From CAZUZD01 sp964624465 (lineage in GTDB: Bacteria; Planctomycetota; Planctomycetia; Isosphaerales; Isosphaeraceae), in contig CAZUZD010000233.1 in the NCBI GenBank assembly GCA_964624465.1, forward strand, positions 1 to 9,973: a stretch of DNA of 9,973 nt, read 5' to 3'. The translations under genes were made by a program, and so were the position numbers. The notes beneath the pieces were generated by a model. It was not told where the DNA came from, made no database searches, and saw only the letters and a list, made by a program, of their open reading frames with translations. This document shows, piece by piece, positions 1-7,364 of this stretch (position 1 is the first letter of the stretch; each line of letters opens with the position of its first letter).

Positions 1-49
1 CGCGCCCGTCGGCCTGCCCACCCTGCCGGCCACGTCCCGCAGCCGCTGA
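1..49 (+). CDS. Possible C-terminal end of an upstream gene (partial)
   Basis: The frame starting at base 2 reads 15 codons (APVGLPTLPATSRSR) to a TGA at 47-49. Every codon ends in G or C, as in the real genes of this window, whereas the other two forward frames contain several codons ending in A or T and read as Arg/Pro-rich noise. A hairpin follows 14 bases later, which fits a gene end. Too little is visible to name the product. In planctomycetes a periplasmic adaptor (HlyD-type) gene often precedes this kind of M50 fusion, but that is background knowledge and is not shown here. Confidence 0.35.
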   Translation, partial: APVGLPTLPATSRSR

Positions 50-63
50 GCCACGGCTTCCGT

Positions 64-100
64 CGCCGGCGCGGCCCGACCTCACCGGGGCCCGCCGGCG
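64..100 (+). terminator. Candidate terminator hairpin after the upstream gene
   Basis: CGCCGGCG plus GGCCC (64-71 and 73-77, with C72 bulged) pairs with GGGCC plus CGCCGGCG (88-100) around a 10-base loop, giving a 13-bp stem with one bulge. It lies just after the proposed stop at 47-49. There is no T-tract, so it would be a GC-rich hairpin terminator at best. If real, the M50 gene at 236 has its own promoter somewhere in 101-235, where I could not recognise one. Confidence 0.4.
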
Positions 101-235
101 GCCCGTGAACCTGCACCGAAGACCGACCTGCTGGGGACCCACGTCGGGTCTGACCGGGATGACGGCGGGATGCGGCGGCCCGCGCGGCCGACCCCCGCCG
201 ACCCGGAGCGCACCGAGACCGAGGGCTGACGACCG

Positions 236-2449
236 ATGAGCTCCGCTCCCACGCTCGCTCCCGCGCTGCCCGCCGGCCAGGCGGCCGAGCACCTGCGGGT
301 CAAGCTCCGCCCCGACCTGATCGTCCAGCCCCAGTTCTACGAGGGCATGACGCACTACGTCGTCAAGGACCCGATCGCGCTGAAGTACTTCCGGTTCAAG
401 GTCGAGGAGTACTTCCTGCTCCAGCAGTTCGACGGCCAGAACAACCTCCAGGACGTCAAGCGGCTCTTCGAGCGCAAGTACCGGCCGCAGACGATCACCG
501 TCGAGGACCTGCTCCGCTTCACCGCGCAGCTGCACGAGGCCGGGCTGATCCAGCTGGACACCCCCGACCAGGCCCGGGCGCTGATCACCCGCCGCCGCAA
601 GAACAAGTGGAAGCGGGCCTGGCAGTTCCTCGCCAACATCCTGTACGTCAAGGTCCCGATCATCGACCCCGAGCGCCTGCTCACCTGGATGTACCCGTAC
701 TTCCGGTGGCTGTTCACGCCGGCGTTCGTGGTCACCAGCACCCTGATGATGCTCACGGCCTTGATCTCGGTGCTCTCCAACTGGAGCTTCTTCTACTCGC
801 GGCTGCCGAGCTTCCAGAGCTTCTTCAACTGGCACACGATCGTCTACTTCTGGGTCAGCCTGGCCGTCGTCAAGGTGATCCACGAGTTCGGGCACGGCCT
901 CACCGCCAAGCACTTCGGCGGCGAGGTGCACGAGATGGGCATGCTGCTCCTCGTGCTCACTCCAGCGCTGTACTGCGACGTGACCGACAGCTGGCTGCTG
1001 CCCAACAAGTGGAAACGCATCTGGATCTCGGCGGCCGGCATCTACGTCGAGTGCTTCCTGGCCGCGCTGGCGACGTTCGTGTGGTGGAACACCCAGCCCG
1101 GACTGCTCAACAGCCTGATGCTGGCGACGATGTTCATCTGCTCGGTGAACACGGTGCTGTTCAACGCCAATCCGCTCCTGCGCTACGATGGCTACTACGT
1201 GATGGCCGACTGGCTCGAGATCCCGAACCTGCGGATCAAGTCGACGCAGTTCTTCACGTACCTGTTCCAGGAGAAGGTGCTCGGGCTGGAGATCCCGGTC
1301 CAGAGCTACATGCCGCGCTCCCGGCGCACGCTCTTCGTCATCTACGCGATCGCCAGCTACCTGTACCGCTGGGTGGTGACGTTCAGCATCCTGTTCTTCC
1401 TCTACCAGTTTCTGAAGCCGTACAAGCTGGGCTCGATCAGCGCCATGATGGCGATCGGGTCGCTGATCCCCCTGATCTGCATGCCCCTTTACCAGGCCTT
1501 CAAGTTCGTGCGCCAGCCCGGGAGGATGCGAAAGGTGAAGAAGGCACGCGCGGCCGCGTTCTTCGCGGGGTTCGCGGCGCTGGTCGCCGCGATCCTGATG
1601 ATCCCGACCCCGCTGCGGGTCTCGGGCACCCTGTTCCTGACCCCGTCGGGCGCCGTGCCGGTCTACGCCGAGGTGCCCGGCCAGGTCGTCCGCTACTTCG
1701 TGCGTGACGGCGAGTTCGTCCACGAGGGCGACCGGATCGCCGAGCTCTCGAACCTCGAGAAGCTCCGCGAGCGCCGCGAGCTCCAGGAGCAGATCGACGT
1801 CAACCTCTCGAAGCACCAGATGTTCCTGAACACGCTCGACCCCGCCGAGCGGAACCTGGCCAAGCTGTACCTGGAGCTGGCCCAGAAGCTCGAGGCGCCG
1901 CTGGACAGCGTCTCGACCCAGATCGACAAGCTGGTGCTCACCGCCCCCCGCGACGGCTACATCATGGGCCTGCCGCACCCCGAGACCGTCGGCCAGTGGC
2001 TCCGCCCCGGCTCGGGACCCGACCACAAGGGTACCAAGCCGCTCTGCGAGGTCGGCGACCCCACCAAGCTCGAGGCGCACCTGATCCTGGACCAGTCCGA
2101 CATCGAGCTGGTCATCGAGGACAACCACCCCAAGGCCTGGGTGAAGGTCTACGGCCTGGGCGAGCGCACCTTCAAGAGCCAGGTCACCATGGTCGCCCGC
2201 CGCAGCCGCGACGAGGTGCCGCCCGAGCTCTCGAACCTCGCCGGCGGCGAGATCCCGACCAAGCCCGATCCCAAGACCGGCCAGGTCATGCCCCTGTCGG
2301 CCGTCTACGAGGTCGTGATCCCGATCGACAACACCGACGGCTCGCTCCAGCCCGGCCTCCGCGGCTTCGCCCGCATCGACGCCGGCCACGCCAGCTTCGG
2401 CTGGTGGCTCTATCGCCTGGTCTACAAGACCTTCAACTTCACCCTCTGA
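236..2449 (+). CDS. PqqD-like / M50 (site-2 protease-type) metallopeptidase / lipoyl-HlyD fusion membrane protein
   Basis: A 737-aa polytopic inner-membrane protein. Residues ~18-108 resemble a PqqD-like winged-helix domain. From ~160 onward there are about eight hydrophobic segments (~161-181, 201-221, 235-249, 266-284, 291-310, 366-392, 401-421, 438-457). The zinc site is intact: HEFGH at 216-220 inside a membrane segment, and NPLLRYDG at 312-319, whose Asp318 would be the third ligand. After the last membrane segment, two half-lipoyl motifs (~475-505 with PGQVVRYFVRDGEFVHEGD, and ~567-578 with LTAPRDGYIMG) flank a charged helical stretch (~505-555), as in HlyD-type adaptors. The C-terminal ~150 residues are probably the adaptor's beta domain. 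The family is usually annotated as a site-2 protease family, YydH-like or HlyD-like protein and is suspected to act in peptide processing or export; the substrate is unknown. GAGGG at 221-225 lies 10 bases before the ATG. The gene converges with the S8 protease gene. Confidence 0.95.
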   Translation: MSSAPTLAPALPAGQAAEHLRVKLRPDLIVQPQFYEGMTHYVVKDPIALKYFRFKVEEYFLLQQFDGQNNLQDVKRLFERKYRPQTITVEDLLRFTAQLHEAGLIQLDTPDQARALITRRRKNKWKRAWQFLANILYVKVPIIDPERLLTWMYPYFRWLFTPAFVVTSTLMMLTALISVLSNWSFFYSRLPSFQSFFNWHTIVYFWVSLAVVKVIHEFGHGLTAKHFGGEVHEMGMLLLVLTPALYCDVTDSWLLPNKWKRIWISAAGIYVECFLAALATFVWWNTQPGLLNSLMLATMFICSVNTVLFNANPLLRYDGYYVMADWLEIPNLRIKSTQFFTYLFQEKVLGLEIPVQSYMPRSRRTLFVIYAIASYLYRWVVTFSILFFLYQFLKPYKLGSISAMMAIGSLIPLICMPLYQAFKFVRQPGRMRKVKKARAAAFFAGFAALVAAILMIPTPLRVSGTLFLTPSGAVPVYAEVPGQVVRYFVRDGEFVHEGDRIAELSNLEKLRERRELQEQIDVNLSKHQMFLNTLDPAERNLAKLYLELAQKLEAPLDSVSTQIDKLVLTAPRDGYIMGLPHPETVGQWLRPGSGPDHKGTKPLCEVGDPTKLEAHLILDQSDIELVIEDNHPKAWVKVYGLGERTFKSQVTMVARRSRDEVPPELSNLAGGEIPTKPDPKTGQVMPLSAVYEVVIPIDNTDGSLQPGLRGFARIDAGHASFGWWLYRLVYKTFNFTL

Positions 2450-2498
2450 GCCCGACCGCGGCCCGGTCGCTCGCCGACCGGCCGAGCCCGAGCCCCCC

Positions 2499-2540
2499 AC
2501 GACGGCCGCCGCCGGACCCTGGTCCCGCGGCGGCCGTCGT
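2499..2540 (+). terminator. Strong hairpin terminator of the M50 fusion gene
   Basis: A perfect 14-bp inverted repeat (ACGACGGCCGCCGC at 2499-2512, its complement at 2527-2540) begins 49 bases after the stop codon. The 14-base loop contains GGACC/GGTCC, which can pair further. No T-tract follows, which is usual in very GC-rich genomes. Its stem base, CGACGGCCG, is identical to that of the hairpins at 3065-3104 and 7623-7662. Confidence 0.7.
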
Positions 2541-2565
2541 CGCGCGCCCCGGGCCCAGGCCAGCG

Positions 2566-2614
2566 CCGGCGCCGCCGGGCTCCGTCCTCGAGGCCGGGCC
2601 CTCGGCGGCGCCGG
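2566..2614. terminator. Second GC-rich hairpin in the convergent region
   Basis: A perfect 12-bp inverted repeat (CCGGCGCCGCCG at 2566-2577, complement at 2603-2614) with a 25-base loop that contains the small palindrome CCTCGAGG. It could be a back-up terminator for the M50 gene or for read-through from the right. In DNA this GC-rich, chance repeats of this length are more likely, so support is moderate. Confidence 0.35.
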
Positions 2615-2733
2615 ACTGACGTCGTGTGCTGGTGTGCTGTTGGCCTGAGCGCCCGCATGGCCCGGCCGACGGTTCGCTGGCCCCCGCCGCCGGGCCCCGC
2701 TCGCGGCAGCAGGACACCCCGATGCCACCGTCG

Positions 2734-2759
2734 GTCGGATGATCGCAGCGAAATCCCAC
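2734..2759 (-). repeat. REP-like 26-bp palindromic repeat, copy A (inverted)
   Basis: On the minus strand this copy begins GTGGGATTTCGCTGCGATC and ends ATCCGAC. It is identical to copy B (2840-2865) except for one base near the start, so it is the same unit in opposite orientation. The termini form an imperfect 7-bp stem around a 12-base loop. Confidence 0.75.
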
Positions 2760-2839
2760 GGCCTCGGAGTCGCTCGCCTGTCGGCCAGCCGAACCGACTC
2801 ATGCGAGGGGGTTTGGCGATCCGTCCCGTGCCCCAGCCC

Positions 2840-2865
2840 GTCGGATTTCGCTGCGATCATCCGAC
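2840..2865 (+). repeat. REP-like 26-bp palindromic repeat, copy B
   Basis: Begins GTCGGATTTCGCTGCGATC and ends ATCCGAC. The ends GTCGGAT/ATCCGAC pair, and two further C-G pairs outside extend the stem to 9 bp around a 12-base loop. The loop is conserved as well as the stem, so this is a repeat family and not a chance palindrome. It starts 106 bp after the start of copy A. Confidence 0.8.
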
Positions 2866-2942
2866 GGTCCCGGATGCGCACGCCTCTCGGCCTGCTGATC
2901 CGGCTCCTGCGGCGGGTGTGCCGCCGTCGCTGGCCCCGGCCC

Positions 2943-2968
2943 GTCGGATTTCGCTCCGCTCATCCGAC
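2943..2968 (+). repeat. REP-like 26-bp palindromic repeat, copy C
   Basis: Begins GTCGGATTTCGCTCCGCTC and ends ATCCGAC. It has the same orientation as copy B and differs from it at two loop positions. It starts 103 bp after copy B. The bases that follow (CGACGG) match those beyond the corresponding end of copy A, so copies A and C share a slightly longer unit. Confidence 0.8.
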
Positions 2969-3064
2969 CGACGGGACGGGGAACCGCCGGGGTCCCGGGT
3001 TCCGGCCCCGGAGCGCCGGCCCTGGCCGGTCGCGGGCCAGGGCGGGACCCCGGTCCGCCAACGG

Positions 3065-3104
3065 CGACGGCCGCACCGGCCCGGGGGGGCAGGTGCGGCC
3101 GTCG
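3065..3104 (-). terminator. Hairpin terminator downstream of the S8 protease gene
   Basis: A perfect 13-bp inverted repeat (CGACGGCCGCACC at 3065-3077, complement at 3092-3104) with a 14-base G-rich loop, starting 47 bases after the protease stop codon. It has no T-tract. The stem base CGACGGCCG is shared with the hairpins at 2499-2540 and 7623-7662. Confidence 0.65.
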
Positions 3105-3118
3105 TGGATCGGATCGAA

Positions 3119-3142
3119 CGGGTCCGGCGGGTGCCGGACCCG
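3119..3142 (-). terminator. Short perfect hairpin directly after the S8 protease stop
   Basis: A perfect 10-bp stem (CGGGTCCGGC at 3119-3128, complement at 3133-3142) with a 4-base loop, starting 9 bases beyond the stop codon on the minus strand. Reading on, the transcript would continue TTCGATCC, a very weak T-rich tail. Together with 3065-3104 it makes a tandem terminator. Confidence 0.6.
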
Positions 3143-3151
3143 GGCTCAGGC

Positions 3152-6100
3152 TCAGGCCTGGTCGGTGGCCTTCTTGCCGGTGAGCTTCTGCCAGAGGGTG
3201 GTCCGGGCGGCGGCCGCCTGCGGGCGCTGGAGGGCCGTCAGGGAGGTGATCCCCGGCCGGGCGATGCCCTGGGGCTGGGTCGGCGTGGTCGCGGTCGAGG
3301 CCGCCGGGGTGGTGGTGGCCGCCGGGGTGGCGGTGGTCGTCGTCGAGCCGGTTCCGGTGGTCGTCGTGGCCCCGGTGGAGGTCGTGGTCCCGGCGATCTT
3401 GAGCGCGGAGGCCGCGGCGGCCGTGTCGGCCGCGGTCTCGGTCGTCGTGGCGACGGCCGGGGTGGTCGTCGTGATGGTCGCCGGGGTGGCCGGGACGCCG
3501 GTGGTCACGGCGGCCGGGGTGCCGGCCTTGGGCTGGGCGGCGGGCAGGGTGCTGGCCCCGGCCAGGTTGCCGCCGACCTGCTTGAGGAACTGGTCGAGGC
3601 TCTGCTGGCTGTAGGCGTTGCCGGTGGTCGCGGCCGGCGTCGCGGTCGACTTGCCGCCGGTCGTGGTCGTGCCGGGGGTGCCCGTGGTCGGCGTGGAGGT
3701 CACGGCGCGGCCGCCGTTGTTCGAGCCGCCGCCCCCGCTGGAGCCGCCGCCCAGGTTGCCGCCGCCGCTGGTGGCCCCGCCCTTGTTCCCGGCCTTGTTG
3801 CCGCCCCGGCCCACGTTCTTCTTGGGCGGGGTGCGGTCAAAGAGGGTGAACTGCGGGTTGCCGCTCGACGGCAGGGTGCCCCGGTTCACGCCGAACCGCT
3901 GGGGCGAGAGGCCGCGGAACCGCTTGACGGCACTGGGCGGCACGAAGGCGTAGTCGGGGCGGAGCCGCTGCAGGGCGACGTAGTTCCGCTCCTTGGCCGG
4001 CTCGAGCAGGTAGCCGTTGCCGCTGGACCGCTGGCGGTCGACGATCGTGAAGGCGTCCGGCGAGGGCAGCAGCGTGTGGACCAGCATCTTGAACTGGTCG
4101 ATCGACACCACCCCGTCGAGCTGGCCGTCGGCGGCGTAGTCGAAGAAGTTGTACCGCCGCTGCAGGACGTCGGGCTGGTCCGGCGACTCACCGGCGGCCG
4201 TGGTCTGGAACCCGGTGGTCGGGATCCGGGCCGTGCCGCCCAGGAAGCGGGCCATGGCCCCGGCCTCGGGCAGGCCGGCGTTCGTCGAGTTGTCGACGAA
4301 GGTCTGGATCTCCTGGGCGGTGATCAGGCCGTTCTTGTTGGCGTCGATCGTGTCGAGCATGCCGTTGTTGATCAGGTAGTACAGGCCGACGGTGCCCTCG
4401 ATCGCGGCCACCGCGTTGCCCACGTCGATGCGGCTGTACTGCGGGTACGGGCCGCCGGCGTTCGGGAACAGCGGGCTCGAGCCCGTGTCCTCGACGGTGT
4501 TCGGCTCGTCGCGGGCCGGCACGGCGGTCCACTGCAGGATGCCGTTGACGCTGTCGGGGTTCTGGTAGGCCGCCAGGTTCGGGATCCCGTTGGGCCCGAA
4601 ATTCAGCTGCCTGGTCCCGACCGCCGTGGTCAGGTAGCCGTCGACGGTGACGCCGCCGCCCTGGACCAGGGTGGTCCAGTAGCTCAGGGCCGAGGCGACC
4701 ACCCCGAACGAGCCGGTGGCCATCGCCGAGGACAGCGAGGTGCCGCCCTCCTGGAAGAGGTTCAGGCCGGTGCCGCCGACGTTGGTCGTGGTCACGCCCT
4801 GGGTCGTGGCCGAGAAGGTCGGCACGTCGAGGGCCGGGGCCACGTAGTCGGTGGTCACGCCGCGGTTGGCGGCGTTCAGGATCTTGTCCTTGAAGATCAG
4901 CTGGTCGCCGGCCGTCAGGGTCGTGAGGTTGCCGGTGATCAGGCCGGTGGCCTGGTCGGTGACCAGCACCGGGCCCCGGGGCCGCGGCAGCACGCCCACG
5001 GCCGGGTCGGTCGGGTCGGCGTCGGCCCCGGTGGCGAACGGGAACGAGTAGCTGCCGCTGACCGAGATGACCTCGTTGAGCACGGCCGGCAGCGACATGC
5101 CGTTGGTGTCGCCGACGGTGCCGGCGGCGGTCGTGTTGCCCTGCGGCACGCCGAACTGGCCGGCGGCGGCGATCGGGGCGATGCCCAGCTCGCGGAACCG
5201 CTTCATCTGGTTCTTGAGGGCGATGACGACCTGCGGGTAGCTCTTGTACGCCTGGCCCTCGGTCGGGAAGGTGTTCGCCGTGCCGAAGCCGAAGACCGAG
5301 CTGACCACCCGGTCGATCGTGTTCGGGCGGATCGGGTCCTTGGCGAACGGGTTCTGGCTGACGTACTGCAGGGCGTTGTAGAGCAGCTGCGGCGTGCTGC
5401 CGCCGGTCGTCGGGGCCGGCTGGCCCTGGAAGGCGGTGAAGACGTTCACCGGCACCAGGGTCGACTGCGGCACGAACTGGGCCACCACGCCGGCCATCGG
5501 GGTGCCGTGGCCGGTGGCCACGCCCGCGGTGTCGTCGTTGCCGCCGCCGTTGGTCAGCAGGTTCTTGCCCTTGGCGACCCGGCCGCGGAACAGCGGGTTG
5601 TTGGCGTCGATGCCCGTGTCGACCACCGCGACGGCCTGGTCCTGGCCCTCATACGGCACGCCCAGGCTCCGCAGGTCGTTCAGGCCCACCAGCGAGCCCG
5701 ACGTGCTGCCGGCCAGGCTGGTGACCGTCTTGAACTGCCAGACGCCCTCGTTGTCCGAGGCGTACAGGGTGGTGCCGTCGGCCGAGAAGCTGATGCTCAG
5801 GGTCGACTGGATGAAGTCGTTGGCGTCCTTGAAGTTCGTCACCCGGAAGCCGGTGGCGAACGGCGTCACCACGCCGTCGGGGCCGACCCGGATGATCCGG
5901 CCGCCGAGGTTCGAGTCGACGACGCTCAGGCTCTCGACGGTCACCGGGTCGTTGGCGGTGTTGACCGTGATGTTGGCCGAGCCCGGGCCGTTGACCGGCA
6001 CGTACACGTCGTTGCCGAGGTCGACGCTCAGGCCCTGCGACATGTCGGCGACGAACAGGCTGCCGGCGTACAGCGGCGGGATCGGCGCGATCGTGGCCGC

Positions 6101-7351
6101 GTTGCCGAAGGTGCCGGCGGTCACCGTCGAGCCGTACGAGAAGTAGCCGTACTGGTCGAAGGCGATGTCCGAGAACCGCCGGAACGGCGTCGGGGCGACC
6201 GTCGTCAGGTCGGGCAGGGCGGCGACCCCGGTCGGGTCGATGGTGAAGTACTCGCCGTTGAGGAACTGGACCCCGGGGAAGGGGTTGGTCCCCTGGTTGA
6301 TCAGCAGCTCGCCCTGCAGGCCCTGCACGCCGCTCAGGCCCGGCACCGGGGGCAAGTTGCCCGCGGCCGGCTGGCCGAAGTCGGTGAAGGCCGAGTAGGC
6401 CGGCGAGCCGTAGATGGCGTTGGCCGACGTCAGGCCGACCTGGGGCCCGAGGTTCATCGGGGTGGTCGTCACGCCGTTGCCGGCGCCGGTGACGTTCGAG
6501 CCGGGCCGGAACGCGTCGGCGCTGAAGAACAGCACCGACTGCGGGGTGGCGTCGGGGTTGCCGTTGCCGACCAGGATGCCCCGCAGAAAGGTCTGCTGCT
6601 CGGGCGGCGGCACCAGGATCGACGACGGCTGGATCGGCAGCGAGGCCGAGCTGGCGCTGGCGCCGAAGGTCACGAACAGGCCCAGGAACGAGCCGTCGGG
6701 GCCGATCCGGTACACCGCGTTCTTCTGCGGGTCGGTCGTGCTCAGCGAGGTGACGAACATCGACGGCCGGCCGTCGAAGTAGCCCTCGGAGTCGAAGGCG
6801 ATGTCATACCAGTTGATCAGACCGGTCGCCGGCAGGGCGCCGTTGCCCGGAGGGGCGCCGGGGTCGGTCTGGGCGAGCACCGTGTTCAGGTCGAAGAAGA
6901 CGCTCGACTTGCCGGTGGCCGGGTCGGTCCGGTAGATCACGCCCGGGCGGTTGATCGGGGCCGGCAGGCCGGGGGCGCGATTGGCCGGGTCGGCGTTGGC
7001 GCCGGCACCGCGGGAGATCGCGTAGACCCCCTTGCCGAAGTCGCCGCCGGGGCCCGCCTTGATCCGCACGATGTCACCGCCAAACGCCGCGTTGGACGTC
7101 AGCTGGGCCACCGACGTGAACCCGGCGGCGCTGAAGGCCGACGGGGTCGTCGTGATCGTGATCGGGCCGACCGACGTTTCCAGGTCGCCCACCGTGGTGA
7201 TGGTCGGAGCAAACGTCGCCGTCAGGTCGTTGACCGTCATCAGCGGCGCCATCAGCGCCTTGACCTCGAGCGTCTGCGGGGCCTCGATGACGAAACGGCG
7301 CCGTCTCCGCTGCGCCGGTCCACGTCCCTGGTGTCGGGAAGGGTGAGACAT
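3152..7351 (-). CDS. Large extracellular S8 (subtilisin-like) serine protease with propeller-like N-terminal half, EF-hand and Thr-rich tail
   Basis: A 1399-aa protein, far longer than the ~350-residue catalytic core of the family. The ATG at 7351 is preferred over in-frame ATGs at 7432 and 7381 because AGGAG lies 8 bases before it. RRRRR followed by VIEAPQTLEVKALMAP (~15-37) resembles the planctomycete secretion motif. Residues ~90-545 carry repeats such as YDIAFDSEGYF, SDIAFDQYGYF, YRIGPDGSF and IRVGPDGVV, suggesting a beta-propeller. The protease domain spans ~570-920: Asp578 in VAVVDTGID, His615 in GHGTPMAGVVA and Ser872 in GGTSLSSAMATG. The oxyanion-hole position is Gln732 (AAAGQFG) instead of Asn. 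DANKNGLITAQE (1003-1014) is a complete EF-hand loop, and DGQLDGVVSIDQ (~1075-1086) is a degenerate second one. From ~1180 the chain is Gly-, then Thr/Ala/Pro-rich, ending in a short basic segment. Substrate and cell location are inferred only as secreted or surface-bound. Confidence 0.92.
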   Translation of the reverse strand: MSHPSRHQGRGPAQRRRRRFVIEAPQTLEVKALMAPLMTVNDLTATFAPTITTVGDLETSVGPITITTTPSAFSAAGFTSVAQLTSNAAFGGDIVRIKAGPGGDFGKGVYAISRGAGANADPANRAPGLPAPINRPGVIYRTDPATGKSSVFFDLNTVLAQTDPGAPPGNGALPATGLINWYDIAFDSEGYFDGRPSMFVTSLSTTDPQKNAVYRIGPDGSFLGLFVTFGASASSASLPIQPSSILVPPPEQQTFLRGILVGNGNPDATPQSVLFFSADAFRPGSNVTGAGNGVTTTPMNLGPQVGLTSANAIYGSPAYSAFTDFGQPAAGNLPPVPGLSGVQGLQGELLINQGTNPFPGVQFLNGEYFTIDPTGVAALPDLTTVAPTPFRRFSDIAFDQYGYFSYGSTVTAGTFGNAATIAPIPPLYAGSLFVADMSQGLSVDLGNDVYVPVNGPGSANITVNTANDPVTVESLSVVDSNLGGRIIRVGPDGVVTPFATGFRVTNFKDANDFIQSTLSISFSADGTTLYASDNEGVWQFKTVTSLAGSTSGSLVGLNDLRSLGVPYEGQDQAVAVVDTGIDANNPLFRGRVAKGKNLLTNGGGNDDTAGVATGHGTPMAGVVAQFVPQSTLVPVNVFTAFQGQPAPTTGGSTPQLLYNALQYVSQNPFAKDPIRPNTIDRVVSSVFGFGTANTFPTEGQAYKSYPQVVIALKNQMKRFRELGIAPIAAAGQFGVPQGNTTAAGTVGDTNGMSLPAVLNEVISVSGSYSFPFATGADADPTDPAVGVLPRPRGPVLVTDQATGLITGNLTTLTAGDQLIFKDKILNAANRGVTTDYVAPALDVPTFSATTQGVTTTNVGGTGLNLFQEGGTSLSSAMATGSFGVVASALSYWTTLVQGGGVTVDGYLTTAVGTRQLNFGPNGIPNLAAYQNPDSVNGILQWTAVPARDEPNTVEDTGSSPLFPNAGGPYPQYSRIDVGNAVAAIEGTVGLYYLINNGMLDTIDANKNGLITAQEIQTFVDNSTNAGLPEAGAMARFLGGTARIPTTGFQTTAAGESPDQPDVLQRRYNFFDYAADGQLDGVVSIDQFKMLVHTLLPSPDAFTIVDRQRSSGNGYLLEPAKERNYVALQRLRPDYAFVPPSAVKRFRGLSPQRFGVNRGTLPSSGNPQFTLFDRTPPKKNVGRGGNKAGNKGGATSGGGNLGGGSSGGGGSNNGGRAVTSTPTTGTPGTTTTGGKSTATPAATTGNAYSQQSLDQFLKQVGGNLAGASTLPAAQPKAGTPAAVTTGVPATPATITTTTPAVATTTETAADTAAAASALKIAGTTTSTGATTTTGTGSTTTTATPAATTTPAASTATTPTQPQGIARPGITSLTALQRPQAAAARTTLWQKLTGKKATDQA

Positions 7352-7358
7352 TCCATTA

Positions 7359-7364
7359 TCTCCT
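7359..7364 (-). promoter_or_regulatory. Ribosome binding site deciding the S8 protease start
   Basis: Minus-strand AGGAGA, with 8 bases between AGGAG and the ATG at 7351. The upstream in-frame ATGs at 7432 and 7381 have no comparable site, so the protein is shortened by 27 residues relative to the longest reading frame. Confidence 0.8.

Larger units (their letters stand above)
2450..3151. other. Convergent intergenic region with hairpins and REP-like repeats
   Basis: About 700 bp lie between the stop of the M50 gene (+) and the stop of the S8 protease gene (-). I see no credible gene: the open frames crossing it are Arg/Pro/Gly-rich, have no ribosome binding site and run antisense into the protease gene. 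It holds two hairpins on the left side (2499-2540 and 2566-2614), two on the right (3065-3104 and 3119-3142), and three copies of a 26-bp palindromic repeat between them. The remaining sequence is featureless GC-rich DNA. Confidence 0.8.

Noticed and set aside
607..1707. A 366-codon plus-strand frame inside the M50 gene.
   Set aside because: It is an out-of-frame shadow of the M50 gene with low-complexity Arg/Ala/Pro composition.
2422..2802. Minus-strand open frames of about 126 and 106 codons across the intergenic region.
   Set aside because: They are Arg/Gly/Pro-rich and simply translate the hairpins and a REP-like copy; they have no start signals or recognisable motif.
2734..2968. The three-copy 26-bp repeat considered as a CRISPR array.
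   Set aside because: Only three copies, one inverted, with spacers of about 80 bases and no cas genes; REP-like elements fit better.
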